Assembly (NCBI RefSeq): GCF_001612785.1
Contig: NZ_BDBC01000045.1
Location: 1-64,000, forward strand
From: Nocardia beijingensis NBRC 16342
Lineage (GTDB): Bacteria > Actinomycetota > Actinomycetes > Mycobacteriales > Mycobacteriaceae
Reading direction: 5' to 3'
Length of the DNA stretch: 64,000 nt
Positions 34,701 to 42,801 of the stretch are shown here, piece after piece (the stretch's first letter is position 1; each line of letters opens with the position of its first letter). Below the pieces are notes generated by a model. The model saw only the letters and a list, made by a program, of their open reading frames with translations, searched no databases and had not been told where the DNA came from. The translations under genes and the position numbers were made by a program.

Positions 34701-37700
34701 CGGCGGTGACGGCGCTGAGCACGCGCAGGAACCGATCCGCGAGCGTCTCGATGGTCATCGGGTCGAAAAGCTCGGCGGCATAGACGAATTCGTAGGCGCT
34801 GTCCGTCTCGGCGGCGCCGGGTCCCGGCGCGGCGGCATCGTTGGCGACCCGCAACTCCAGGTCGAATTTCGCCAGCGCGATGTCCAACGCCTCCGCGCGC
34901 AGCGCGAGACCGGGCAGTTCCAGGGCGGGCACCGGACCGTCCTGCACGCTCAGCGCCACCTGGAACAGCGGATGACGGCCGGTGGAGCGGGCCTCTGCGC
35001 CCAATTCGTCCACGATGCGCTCGAACGGGATGTCGGCGTGCGCCAAGGCGGCCAGCTCGGTGTCCCGGTCGGCGCGCAGCAGATCGGTGAAGGCGCGGTC
35101 GGGGTCGACGTCGGAGCGCAGCACCAACGTGTTCACGAACATGCCCACCAGTTCGTCGAGCTTGGTGTCGGTACGCCCGGCCACCGGGGTGCCGATCACG
35201 ATGTCGCGGCCGCCGGTGACGCAGCGCAACAGCACCGCGAACGCCGAACGCAGCACCATGAACTTGCTGACGCCGCGGTCGCGGGCCAGCGCGTCGATCC
35301 CGCGGCGCACCTGCTCCGGCACCGTGAAGCGCACCGTCCCGGCCTGCTGCGTCGGTTCGGCGGGCCGCGGCCGGTCGTAGGGCAGCGGCAACTGGTCGGG
35401 AATGCCGGCCAGCGCGGTGCGCCAGTACTCCAGCTGGGTCGCCGCCGCGCTGTCCGGATCGCTCTCCGAGCCGAGGCAGGCACGCTGCCAGAGCCCGAAA
35501 TCGGCGTACTGCACCGGAAGCGGCGTCCACGACGGCGCCGCGCCCTCGTGCCGCGCCGCGTACGCGGCGGCCAAGTCCCTGGTCAGCGGACCGAGCGACC
35601 AGCCGTCGGCGGCGATGTGGTGCAGCACAACCCCGAGCAGGTAGCGCTCGGGCGCGGTGCGCAGCAGCGCCAGCCGCAGCGGCGGCTGCCTGGTCAGATC
35701 GAAACCGCTGTGCGCCAGCGCATCCAGCGCGGCCTTCGCGCCGGCGTCGTCGATGTCGGTGACCGCCACCTCCGGCACCGCCCGCTCGACCGGAAGCACC
35801 ACCTGCTGTGCGCCTTCGGCATCCTCCGGGAAGACGGTGCGCAGCACTTCGTGCCGTCGCACCACGTCGGTGATCGCGTCGCGTAACGCGGGCACGTCCA
35901 GATCGCCCGCGACGCGGATCACGAAAGCGATGTTGTACGCACTCGATTCGGGTGCGAATCGGTTGATGAACCACAAACGCTGCTGCGGCAGTGACAATGG
36001 AATACGTCCCGGACGCGGCGTCCGCACCGCCAGCGCAGGCCGCTGCGTCCGGGGCGCTCGATCCAGTTGTCCGGCGACCGCCGCGACCGTCGGCGCCTCG
36101 AAGATCGACCGCACCGGCAGCTCCACCCCGAACTCCGCGTGCAGCGCGGCGGCGAGGCGGGTGGCCAGCAGCGAGTTGCCGCCGAGATCGAAGAAGCTGT
36201 CTTCGGCTCCGGTCACCGGGCGGCCGAGCACCCCGCCGAACACGCCCGCCACGCCGAGTTCCAGCGGGGTGCTCGGCGGGCGCGATGTCCCCTCGGCTCC
36301 GAAAACGGGCTGCGGCAACGCTTTCCGATCCAGTTTGCCCGCAGGCGTCATCGGCAGCTCGTCGAGCACCGCCACCGACGCGGGCACCATGTAGCCGGGC
36401 AGCCGCCTGCGTGCGGTCTCCAGCACGGCCCGCCCCTCGACCGGCCGGTCGGCCGTCACGTACGACGCCAGCCGCACCTGTCCCTGCTCGTCGGTGTGCA
36501 CCACGGTGAGCGCGAACCGGATGCCGGGATGCGAGCGCAGCACGTTGTCGATCTCGCGCAGTTCGATGCGGAAGCCGCGGATCTTGATCTGATCGTCCAC
36601 GCGCCCCAGGAACCGCAGCTGTCCGGACCGCTCCATGACGACCAGGTCACCGGTGCGGTACATCCGCTCGCCGCGCCTGCCGTGCGGGTTGGGCACGAAA
36701 CGCGCCGCGGTCAGGCCGAAACGGCCGTGGTAGCCGCGGGCGACGCCGGGACCGGAGACGTACAGCTCGCCCGGCGTGCCCGGCGGCACCGGATGCAGGC
36801 GGTTGTCCAGCACGAACAGGCGCATGCCGCGCACCGGCGCGCCGAGCGGCACCGGACGGCCCGGCCGCATCGGTCCGCTCGCGGTCGCCGCGACGGTGGC
36901 CTCGGACGGACCGTACATGTTGTGCATGCGGTGCCCGGCGGTCCAGGTCTCGACGAGTTCCTCCGAGCAGGCGTCGCCGCCGACGATGACCGTCTCCAGC
37001 TCGTCGAGTCCCTCGTTCGGCACGGTCGCCAGCGCCGCCGGTGTCACGAAGGCGTGGGTGACCCGCTCCTCGCGCAGCAGCGCCGCCAGCTCGGCGCCGC
37101 CGTACGTGCCCGGAGGGGCGATCACCATCGTGGCGCCCGCGGCGAAGCCGAGCAGCAGCTCGAGCACCGACGCGTCGAAGCTGGGTGACGAGAAGTGCAG
37201 TGTGCGCGCCGCGTCCGAGATGCCGAACAGGTAGTTCTGCTCACTGGCCAGGGAGGCGATGCCCGCGTGGGTCACGACGACCGCTTTCGGCGTGCCGGTG
37301 GACCCGGAGGTGTAGATGAGGTAGGCCGGGTGGCTCACCCGCATCGGGTGGTGCCGCTCCGCGTCGGTGATCGGGCCCGTCGACCGCCCGGCCAGTTCCG
37401 CGGTCAGTTCGCCCGAGCCGAGCACCAGCCAGTCGACCTGGGTCTTGCGGTGCTTGCCCCGGGTGGCGGGTACCGCGGGCATGGCGGCGAGGCATGCGGG
37501 ATCGGTGAGACCGAGCATGGCGCCGGAGTCCCCGATCATGTGCGCGATCCGCTCGGCCGGGTAGTTCGGATCGATCGGCACGTAGGCCGCACCGGTCTTG
37601 GCGACGGACCACACCGCGGTGATCGCGTCGAGCCCGCGCGGCAGCGCGATCGCCACGACCGTCTCCGGACCGGCGCCGTGTTCGATGAGGACGCGCGCCA

Positions 37701-40700
37701 GCGCGTTCGATCGCTCGTCCAGTTCCCGGTAGGTGACGCCGGCGCCGAGGTAACGGACCGCGACCGCGTCCGGCAGCCTGCGCGCGGTGCCGGACAGCAA
37801 GGTGGCCAGGGTGATCGACGGCTCGGCGGGCGCGCCCGCGATGGGCACCAGGTTCTCGGTCTCCCTGCGGTCCAGGATCGGCAGGTCGCCGACCGGCAGT
37901 TCGGGAGCGGCCACGCCGCCCGCAAGCACCGCGATGAACCGGCGGGCGAACGATTGCACCGTGGTCCGATCGAACACGTCGGTGGTGTAACCGAATTCGG
38001 CCGACAGCGGTCCGTCGCCCGCGTCGTCGTGCACGACCAGCTGCAGATCGAACTTGGCGACGTCCGAGGCGATCGGCAGCACCGTGGCGCGGACCCCTGG
38101 CAGCTCGATCCGCAGGTCCGGCGCGTGGTCGTAGGACAGCATCACCTGGAACAACGGGTGCCGCGACGGGGAGCGCTCCGGGTTGACCACCTCGACCAGC
38201 CGCTCGAACGGCACGTCGGCGTTGGCGAAGGCGTTGAGGTCGGTCTCGCGCACCACGTCGAGCATCCGGTCGAACCCGGCCGCCGGGTCGACCGCGGTGC
38301 GCAGGACGAGGGTGTTGACGAACATGCCGACCAGATCGTCGAGCGCCGGATCGGAGCGGCCCGCGATCGGGGTGCCGATGGCGATGTCACCGCTGGCGCA
38401 CAACCGCGACAGCAGGGTCGCCAGCGCCGCGTGCAACACCATGAACATGCTCACGCCGCGGCTGGCCGCGAGCTCGATGGCCGCGCGGCGGATCTCGGCC
38501 GGAATGGTGAACTCGACCCGGCCGCCGACGGTCGACCTGCGCAGCGGGCGCGGACGGTCCAGCGGCAGATCGAGTTGCTCGGGAAGCCCGGCCAGCGCCG
38601 CGCGCCAGTGGGTGAGCTGACGGCTTAGCGCGCTGGACGGATCGGACTCGTCGCCGAGCAATTCGCGCTGCCAGAGGGCGAAGTCGGCGTACTGAACGGG
38701 CAGTTGCGTCCACTGCGGCTCCACGCCGTTCGCGCGCGCGGCCACCGCCGTCATCAGGTCCTTGGCCAGCGGCGTGATGGACCAGCCGTCACCGCAGATG
38801 TGGTGCAGCACGACGAGGAAGACGTGCCGCTGCGGGCCGGTGCGGTAGAGCGCCACCCGGATCGGGGCCTGGCTGCGCAGATCGAATCCGTACCCGGCGT
38901 ATTCGGCCGCCAGTTCCGCCACGTCGGCGGCGGTGACATCGATCGGGTCGAGCGTCAGCGGGATCGCGTCGGCCGGATGGATCAGCTGGTAGGGCCCCTC
39001 CGGCGACTCCGGGAAGGTGGTGCGCAGGCTTTCGTGCCGTTCGATGACGTCCACCAGGCCCGCCCGCAACGCGGCCACGTCCAGTGGGCCCTCCACCTCC
39101 ACCGCGAGCGGCATGTTGTACGCGGCGGCGTGTTCGGAGAACCGGTTCAGGATCCACAGCCGCTGCTGCGCCTGCGACAACGGGATGTGCTCCGGTCGTT
39201 CGGCCGGCGTCAGCCGCGGCGAGGAGACATCGGTGGTCTGCGTGGCGAACCGGCGGGTGAGCGCCTCGATGGTGGCGGACTCGAACAGGTCCCTGATGGT
39301 CAGCGCGGTGCCGAGCGCGGCGTTGATCCTGGACACCGCCCGTGCCGCGATGAGCGAGTTACCGCCGAGATCGAAGAAGTTGTCCTCGATGCCGACCTCG
39401 GTGTCGAGCACCTCGGCGAAGATGCCCGCGAGCACTCGTTCGACTTCGGTGCGGGGTTCGGCGATCGGCCGGATCTGTCGCGCGCCGGGGGTGGGCGCGG
39501 GCAGCGCCTTGCGGTCGATCTTGCCGTTGGCGCTCAGCGGCAGCTCGTCGAGTTCCATCAGCGCGGAGGGCACCATGTACCCGGGCAGCGTGCGGCGCAG
39601 TCCGGTCAGCAGCGCGGCCGTGTCCAGCGGGGCATCGTCGTCGTCCTGCTTCGCCGCGACCACGTAGGCGACCAGTTCGTCGCCGGTGCGTCCGGTGTGC
39701 GCGACGCACACCGCGCGGGCCACCCTGGAGTCCTCGAGCAGGGCGGCCTCGACCTCGCCGAGCTCGATGCGCAAGCCACGGATCTTGACCTGGAAGTCGC
39801 TGCGGCCGAGGTATTCCAGCACGCCGGGCTCGGCGCCCGAGCGGCCGATCTGCCAGCGCGCCAGGTCGCCGGTGCGGTACATCCGCGCGCCGGGAGTGAA
39901 GGGGTCGGCGACGAACCGGTCCGCGGTCAGCCGCGGCTGTCTCAGGTAGCCGCGGGCCAGCTGCACTCCCGCGAGGTAGAGCTCGCCGACCACGCCGGGC
40001 GGGACGGGCTGCAACCGGTCGTCCAGCACGTAGGTCCGTGTGTTCCACACCGGCGAGCCGATCGGCACGGCGGTGGCGTCGGGCGGGCACGCCCAGTAGG
40101 TGACGTCGACGGCCGCCTCGGTCGGGCCGTACAGGTTGTGCAGTTCGGCGGCGGGTAGGGCCGCGTAGAACTCCCGCACGGCGGCGGCGGGCAGGGCCTC
40201 GCCGCTGCAGAAGACCCGGTGCAGGCAGGCGCAGCCGCTCAGATCGGCCTCGGCGACGAAGACCGATAGCATCGATGGCACGAAATGCGCTGTGGTGACC
40301 GTCTTTTCGGCGATAACCCGGGCCAGGTACGCCGGGTCGCGGTGCCCGTCGGGAGCGGCGATCACCAAGCGGGCACCGACCTGTAGGGGCCAGAAGAACT
40401 CCCATACCGAGACGTCGAAGGTGGCCGGGGTCTTCTGCAGCACCGCGTCGTCGCGGCCGAGCGGATACTCGTGCTGCATCCAGCGCAGCCGGTTGACGAT
40501 GGCGGCATGGGTCACGCCCACACCCTTGGGCTTTCCGGTCGATCCGGAGGTGAAGATGACGTAGGCGAGGTGGTCCGGGCGCAGTCCGGCCGTGCGGTCG
40601 GCGTCGGTGATCGGCGCGTCGTCGAATTCGGCTACCGAGGCGGTGTCGATGTCCAGCCTGGTGACCGTCGTGGGCAGCTCGGCGTCGTCGCGGCTCGCCG

Positions 40701-42426
40701 TGAGCACGCACAACGGCTCGGCCTGACGCACGATCTGCGCGATCCGCTCGGCCGGGTGCTCGGTGTCCAGCGGCAGGTAGGCAGCGCCCGCCTGCACGAT
40801 CGCGTACATGCCGACCACCAGGTCGAGGCTGCGGCGCAGGCACAGGCCGACCGTCGTATCGGGTCCGGCGCCGCGCGCGATCAACAGCCTGGCCAGGCGG
40901 TTGGCGCGGGCGTCGAGTTCGGCGTAGGTCAGCGACTCGTCACCGAACTCCAGCGCGATCGCGTCCGGGTCGGACGCGACGCGTTCGGCGAAGAGACTCC
41001 CCAGGGTGCCGTCCTGCCGGGGCGCGGCGGTGGCGTTCCACCTGTGCAGCACGTGTTCCCGCTCGGCATGGGTGATGGCGCCGAGCGACTCGGCGGGCGC
41101 CGCGGGATCGGCGGCCAGGAATCGGCCGAGGAAATCCAGGTAGCGCGCGTGGTGCACGCTCACTTCGGCCTCGCCGTAGAGGCGTGGATTCGCTTCGAAG
41201 TCGACGTGCAGGCGGCCGCCCGCGCCGTTGTAGACGTTGACCGAGAGGTCCTCGACCGGGCCGGTGGCCAGCACGTGCATGGACCCGACCAGGCTGCCGA
41301 AATTCAGCTCGTCGTGGAACAGCATCAGGTTGACCATCGGACCGAAGAAGCCGCGCGCGTCGCGGGAGTAGCCGCTGTCGCGCCGGATGTCGTCGTGCCG
41401 GTAGCGCTGATGCCGGAGGGCGCCGGTGATCTGCAGCTCGGCCGCCTTCACCAGGTCGGCGATCGTGGTCGCCGCGTCGATGCGCAGCCGGATCGGCACG
41501 ACGTTGGAGATCACGCCCGCCGAACGGCGCAGCGACACCGTGGTGCGCGCCGAGACCGGCAGGCTCAGCACCACGTCGGCGTTGCCCGTCACCGAGCGCA
41601 CGTAGACGGCCATCGCCGCGACGAACAGCGCCGCGTCGGTGGTGTTCCTGGCGCTGGTCGCCGCCTCGATCGCGGCGTGGTATTCGTCGTCGAGCACCGC
41701 CGTGGCCAGCCTGCGGCCCGCGTCGTGGGTGGCCGCGCCGAGCCGGGCGCCGCCGAGGCTCACCGGCTCCCCCACGCCCGACAGCTGCCCGAGCCAGTAC
41801 TCGCGGTCGCTCTGGAAACGGCTGGAATCGTGGTAGCGCGCCTCGTCGGCGTAGATCTCCGCCAGCGGCGTCGCGCGCGAGGCGACCGGCTCGGTCCGGT
41901 TCTCCAGCGCGGTGTAGATCTCCGCGGTACGGGTGAGCGCGTTCATCGCACCGTAGCCGTCGATGACGATGTGGTGGGCGAACGAATACCAGAGGTAGTG
42001 GGAGTCCCCGATCCGCAGCACCGCGTTGGAGGTCAGCGGGTCGCGCTCCAGATCGATCGGCGAACTCGTGTGCTCGTGCATCCAGCGCAGGGCCGCGGCG
42101 TACGGGTCGGGTTCGCCGCGCAGATCGATGCGCTCCCACCCGGGCCGGTGCACCGGGTCGACGACCTGATACGGAGTGCCATCTATTTCCACCAGGCGGA
42201 CTTGCCCCACCTGGGTCTCGGCGCCGAAACGCTCGATCGCGTAGAGCAGCCGCCCCCCGTCCAGGTCACCGTGTATCTCGACGTACTGGGAGATCGTCAG
42301 CGGTACGTCGGGGCGAATTCGCTGCGCGTACCAGAGAGCTGTCTGCGCGGGTGACAGAGCAAACGGTTGGGCCGAGAATTCGCCGGATGAACATTGGTCG
42401 ACGCGATCCGTGGCCAATGAACTCAT
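28789..42426 (-). CDS. Four-module nonribosomal peptide synthetase with thioesterase
   Basis: 4545 residues, order C-A-T-C-A-T-C-A-T-C-A-T-TE. Condensation histidine motifs lie near residues 150 (HHIVIDG), 1208 (HHICGDG), 2268 (HHIAADG) and 3346 (HHIAMDG). Carrier serines are near 1024, 2085, 3153 and 4230 (GGNSL) and the TE serine near 4366 (GWSLGG). The A1 code reads DVWHFSLVDK, the EntF serine code, and C1 also follows EntF (HQRYRHDDIRRDSG, LATGPVEDL). A2, A3 and A4 read DALFIGMVAK, DALFMGVVVK and DALFLGVIVK, with no match I trust. No epimerase, methylase or cyclisation domain is seen. C1 lacks an upstream carrier, so the starter must come in trans. ATG 42426 is preferred to the adjacent TTG because GGAG is seven bases upstream. 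It is coupled to the DrrAB-like exporter; no MbtH or starter gene is in the window. Confidence 0.95.
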   Translation of the reverse strand: MSSLATDRVDQCSSGEFSAQPFALSPAQTALWYAQRIRPDVPLTISQYVEIHGDLDGGRLLYAIERFGAETQVGQVRLVEIDGTPYQVVDPVHRPGWERIDLRGEPDPYAAALRWMHEHTSSPIDLERDPLTSNAVLRIGDSHYLWYSFAHHIVIDGYGAMNALTRTAEIYTALENRTEPVASRATPLAEIYADEARYHDSSRFQSDREYWLGQLSGVGEPVSLGGARLGAATHDAGRRLATAVLDDEYHAAIEAATSARNTTDAALFVAAMAVYVRSVTGNADVVLSLPVSARTTVSLRRSAGVISNVVPIRLRIDAATTIADLVKAAELQITGALRHQRYRHDDIRRDSGYSRDARGFFGPMVNLMLFHDELNFGSLVGSMHVLATGPVEDLSVNVYNGAGGRLHVDFEANPRLYGEAEVSVHHARYLDFLGRFLAADPAAPAESLGAITHAEREHVLHRWNATAAPRQDGTLGSLFAERVASDPDAIALEFGDESLTYAELDARANRLARLLIARGAGPDTTVGLCLRRSLDLVVGMYAIVQAGAAYLPLDTEHPAERIAQIVRQAEPLCVLTASRDDAELPTTVTRLDIDTASVAEFDDAPITDADRTAGLRPDHLAYVIFTSGSTGKPKGVGVTHAAIVNRLRWMQHEYPLGRDDAVLQKTPATFDVSVWEFFWPLQVGARLVIAAPDGHRDPAYLARVIAEKTVTTAHFVPSMLSVFVAEADLSGCACLHRVFCSGEALPAAAVREFYAALPAAELHNLYGPTEAAVDVTYWACPPDATAVPIGSPVWNTRTYVLDDRLQPVPPGVVGELYLAGVQLARGYLRQPRLTADRFVADPFTPGARMYRTGDLARWQIGRSGAEPGVLEYLGRSDFQVKIRGLRIELGEVEAALLEDSRVARAVCVAHTGRTGDELVAYVVAAKQDDDDAPLDTAALLTGLRRTLPGYMVPSALMELDELPLSANGKIDRKALPAPTPGARQIRPIAEPRTEVERVLAGIFAEVLDTEVGIEDNFFDLGGNSLIAARAVSRINAALGTALTIRDLFESATIEALTRRFATQTTDVSSPRLTPAERPEHIPLSQAQQRLWILNRFSEHAAAYNMPLAVEVEGPLDVAALRAGLVDVIERHESLRTTFPESPEGPYQLIHPADAIPLTLDPIDVTAADVAELAAEYAGYGFDLRSQAPIRVALYRTGPQRHVFLVVLHHICGDGWSITPLAKDLMTAVAARANGVEPQWTQLPVQYADFALWQRELLGDESDPSSALSRQLTHWRAALAGLPEQLDLPLDRPRPLRRSTVGGRVEFTIPAEIRRAAIELAASRGVSMFMVLHAALATLLSRLCASGDIAIGTPIAGRSDPALDDLVGMFVNTLVLRTAVDPAAGFDRMLDVVRETDLNAFANADVPFERLVEVVNPERSPSRHPLFQVMLSYDHAPDLRIELPGVRATVLPIASDVAKFDLQLVVHDDAGDGPLSAEFGYTTDVFDRTTVQSFARRFIAVLAGGVAAPELPVGDLPILDRRETENLVPIAGAPAEPSITLATLLSGTARRLPDAVAVRYLGAGVTYRELDERSNALARVLIEHGAGPETVVAIALPRGLDAITAVWSVAKTGAAYVPIDPNYPAERIAHMIGDSGAMLGLTDPACLAAMPAVPATRGKHRKTQVDWLVLGSGELTAELAGRSTGPITDAERHHPMRVSHPAYLIYTSGSTGTPKAVVVTHAGIASLASEQNYLFGISDAARTLHFSSPSFDASVLELLLGFAAGATMVIAPPGTYGGAELAALLREERVTHAFVTPAALATVPNEGLDELETVIVGGDACSEELVETWTAGHRMHNMYGPSEATVAATASGPMRPGRPVPLGAPVRGMRLFVLDNRLHPVPPGTPGELYVSGPGVARGYHGRFGLTAARFVPNPHGRRGERMYRTGDLVVMERSGQLRFLGRVDDQIKIRGFRIELREIDNVLRSHPGIRFALTVVHTDEQGQVRLASYVTADRPVEGRAVLETARRRLPGYMVPASVAVLDELPMTPAGKLDRKALPQPVFGAEGTSRPPSTPLELGVAGVFGGVLGRPVTGAEDSFFDLGGNSLLATRLAAALHAEFGVELPVRSIFEAPTVAAVAGQLDRAPRTQRPALAVRTPRPGRIPLSLPQQRLWFINRFAPESSAYNIAFVIRVAGDLDVPALRDAITDVVRRHEVLRTVFPEDAEGAQQVVLPVERAVPEVAVTDIDDAGAKAALDALAHSGFDLTRQPPLRLALLRTAPERYLLGVVLHHIAADGWSLGPLTRDLAAAYAARHEGAAPSWTPLPVQYADFGLWQRACLGSESDPDSAAATQLEYWRTALAGIPDQLPLPYDRPRPAEPTQQAGTVRFTVPEQVRRGIDALARDRGVSKFMVLRSAFAVLLRCVTGGRDIVIGTPVAGRTDTKLDELVGMFVNTLVLRSDVDPDRAFTDLLRADRDTELAALAHADIPFERIVDELGAEARSTGRHPLFQVALSVQDGPVPALELPGLALRAEALDIALAKFDLELRVANDAAAPGPGAAETDSAYEFVYAAELFDPMTIETLADRFLRVLSAVTADPRVLIRDVDARTDHERRTLAPAWGPMAAEPRTLAAYFTATSQRFPHNTALCAGTTALTYAELDRRSNRLARALIARGLGPGTRVALGLTRSIDSVVALLAAAKSGATFVPVDPKYPAERIRHMLADSGCATGVTVTAHAEQLRTGAPAGRDIEWLLLDRPEFAAELDGHDDGPIHDRERSRAIQVEDLAYLVYTSGSTGTPKGVAVTHSGLSNLADEVRDRIGVDEHSRTLHFATPSFDAAILDLLIALGAGAAMVICPTDIYGGDELAALLERERVSHGFMTPAALATIDHERWPLPHMRALMVGGEAVAPDLVARWAPGRVLCDVYGPTETTVVITISGPMRSGEPVTIGSLVRGARALVLDERLRPVPVGVPGELYLAGLGLARGYFDRSGLTATRFVADPCGPAGTRMYRTGDVVRWNTSGELVYLGRTDHQVKLRGFRVELGEITAVLGEHPSVRFAHTEVRRIAGADRIVAFVQPADRTAGVDIEALRAFVARSLPAHMVPSGITVLDTIPLTPVGKLDVGALPEPRLHADAGGRAPRTDAERLVAAVMGELIGADGVRADDSFFDIGGNSLLATQLVARLAAATNVRLAVRTVFATPTVAGLAELLDAGAASDADRPALVRRERPERIPLSAAQRRLWFLNRFNAGSGDGQSAGAYNVPLVLRMTGRLDAGALVSALHAVQARHETLRTVFPETDGEPAQVVLDPADAAITPARMTVRPHEVESAVRRFAAPGFDLATTVPIRAALISVPTADTPEHVLVVVVHHIAMDGWSLEPLAADVAVAYRAACGGGAADWAEPEVQYADYTLWQQEVLGSEDDPDSAVSRQLDYWRHTLDGIPELLTVPADRPRPPVPSYRGGTVECAVDPVTHRELQMIAGSNNVSLFMVLHAALAVLLHRMTATDDITVGTPIAGRGHPALDRLVGMFVNTLVLRTRIDPGARFTDLLHAVRDTDLDAFANADLPFERLVEVLNPARSQSHHPMFQVMLSVRNEPVGGLDLPGLHIEAADIDTGIAKFDLQFTLTETQTAHRDPAGITVAVNYAEDLFDEPTAQRLGKRLTRLLAAIAANPTTAVGDLELLDPAEWSGLAPVRGGKPDRPITFPEVFEQAASVDRAGVALVADGTEVTYDALDRWTNRLARVLIARGVGPEKLVALGIPRSIESVATVLAVAKAGAAFVPVDPLYPRQRIAHMLSDSGAALGITLAGYRGELPEDTEWIVLDDPAFRRQVLDAPDVPIADTERLGPLRIDNPAYVIYTSGSTGTPKGVMVTHGGLSNFAAETAHRFDVQPGCRVLHFATPSFDAAMLDLLLSLGGAATLVITPSGVVGGDELRQVFAAEGITHAFITTSALGTVDPKGLPELQHVLVGGEALPPDLVTRWAPGRNLYNVYGPTETTIVTVISQPMSPGEPITIGGPIRGVNAAILDARLHPAPLGVTGELHLSGDALARGYLNRPGLTAQRFVANPFGKPGERMYRTGDLVRWWSGSREQGSPGDAAPEIQYVGRTDHQVKIRGFRIELGEIDAALARHGGVAFSLTIGHRTPAGATALVSYVKARDGVSLTAAELTGHVAGLVPNYMVPQSIMLLDEVPLSPVGKLDRAKLPEPVFTTGEGYRAPSTPTEEALCAAFAEVLGVESVGVDDGFFELGGNSLLATKVVAHVREQGIDLPVQLMFGDATPAAIAARLDDAGATSGAAVAAMLAPVLPIRPGAAAGRAPLFCVHPAIGLAWCYSGLLAHLPADRPVYGLQAPHVAGQEGYGSIDEAASRYVALIKEIQPEGPYHLLGWSLGGLIAQEMAVQLQEAGEEVALLSMMDSYRLSDELLDQATPSVAEIVGEFGSDDLGAQIDPGMSLREAAELLRARSGPFAALTVEHLERLYAGYENGTVLAHSFRPRPFDGDLLFFSAGDDPVNRADPDRSADAWEPYVTGAVHDHELRCAHSAMTTPEALAVIGPVLRRWLETKETHR

Positions 42427-42429
42427 CAA

Positions 42430-42801
42430 TCACTCCGTTCTGCCGCTGTTGACGCAACTCCCCGAGCACCGTCCCAGCAAGCGCACGCGCGCCAGCCGCA
42501 GGACGTGATCCACGCCCTATGATTCGGAGCGTCGCATCAGCCGGATTGCCGACGTTTTGGATTTGTTTCACATCCAACGTCCTTGGCAGAAGGCCACTTT
42601 GGTTGGTTACATTTCCGCAAACATTGCGACTCAACTAGGTCGAACCGAAGCAAAACGGGTCCTGACCAGACTGTTCGATGGTACTCCGCAGATCGCGTCC
42701 GCTGTCTGGCGAACAGCACGCAACTTGATTACGCACCTTCGCTTTCGGGGCGATGGGGGCAAGAACATACCGCGTGTTAGGTAAAGCTGGTTCGGCAGGA
42801 G
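42430..42801. other. NRPS upstream region, A+T-richer, no supported gene
   Basis: 372 bp between lnt and the NRPS. From about 42540 to 42790 the base composition is near half G+C, much lower than the flanking genes. It must hold the NRPS promoter and the end of the lnt transcript. A 75-codon plus-strand frame (42557-42784) has no ribosome-binding site or recognisable product. Confidence 0.5.
42552..42580. promoter_or_regulatory. Imperfect inverted repeat upstream of the NRPS
   Basis: ACGTTTTGGAT and ATCCAACGT pair across a 9-base centre with a two-base bulge, about 125 bp before the NRPS ATG. It could be an operator or the lnt terminator. Confidence 0.4.

Noticed and set aside
28795..42354. 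Very long plus-strand open frames opposite the NRPS
   Set aside because: They mirror high-GC codon usage of the NRPS on the other strand, give Arg/His/Gln-rich sequence without domains and have no plausible start signals.
28789..42426. Calling the NRPS an enterobactin synthetase
   Set aside because: Only module 1 is EntF-like; three more modules follow, and no DHB synthesis or activation genes are present.
42557..42784. 75-codon plus-strand frame in the A+T-rich gap
   Set aside because: No ribosome-binding site and no recognisable family; open reading is expected by chance in this stretch.
42777..42788. TTAGGTAAAGCT resembling half an iron box upstream of the NRPS
   Set aside because: Only the first half matches and it lies 350 bp from the NRPS start beside the lnt stop; not enough to claim iron control.
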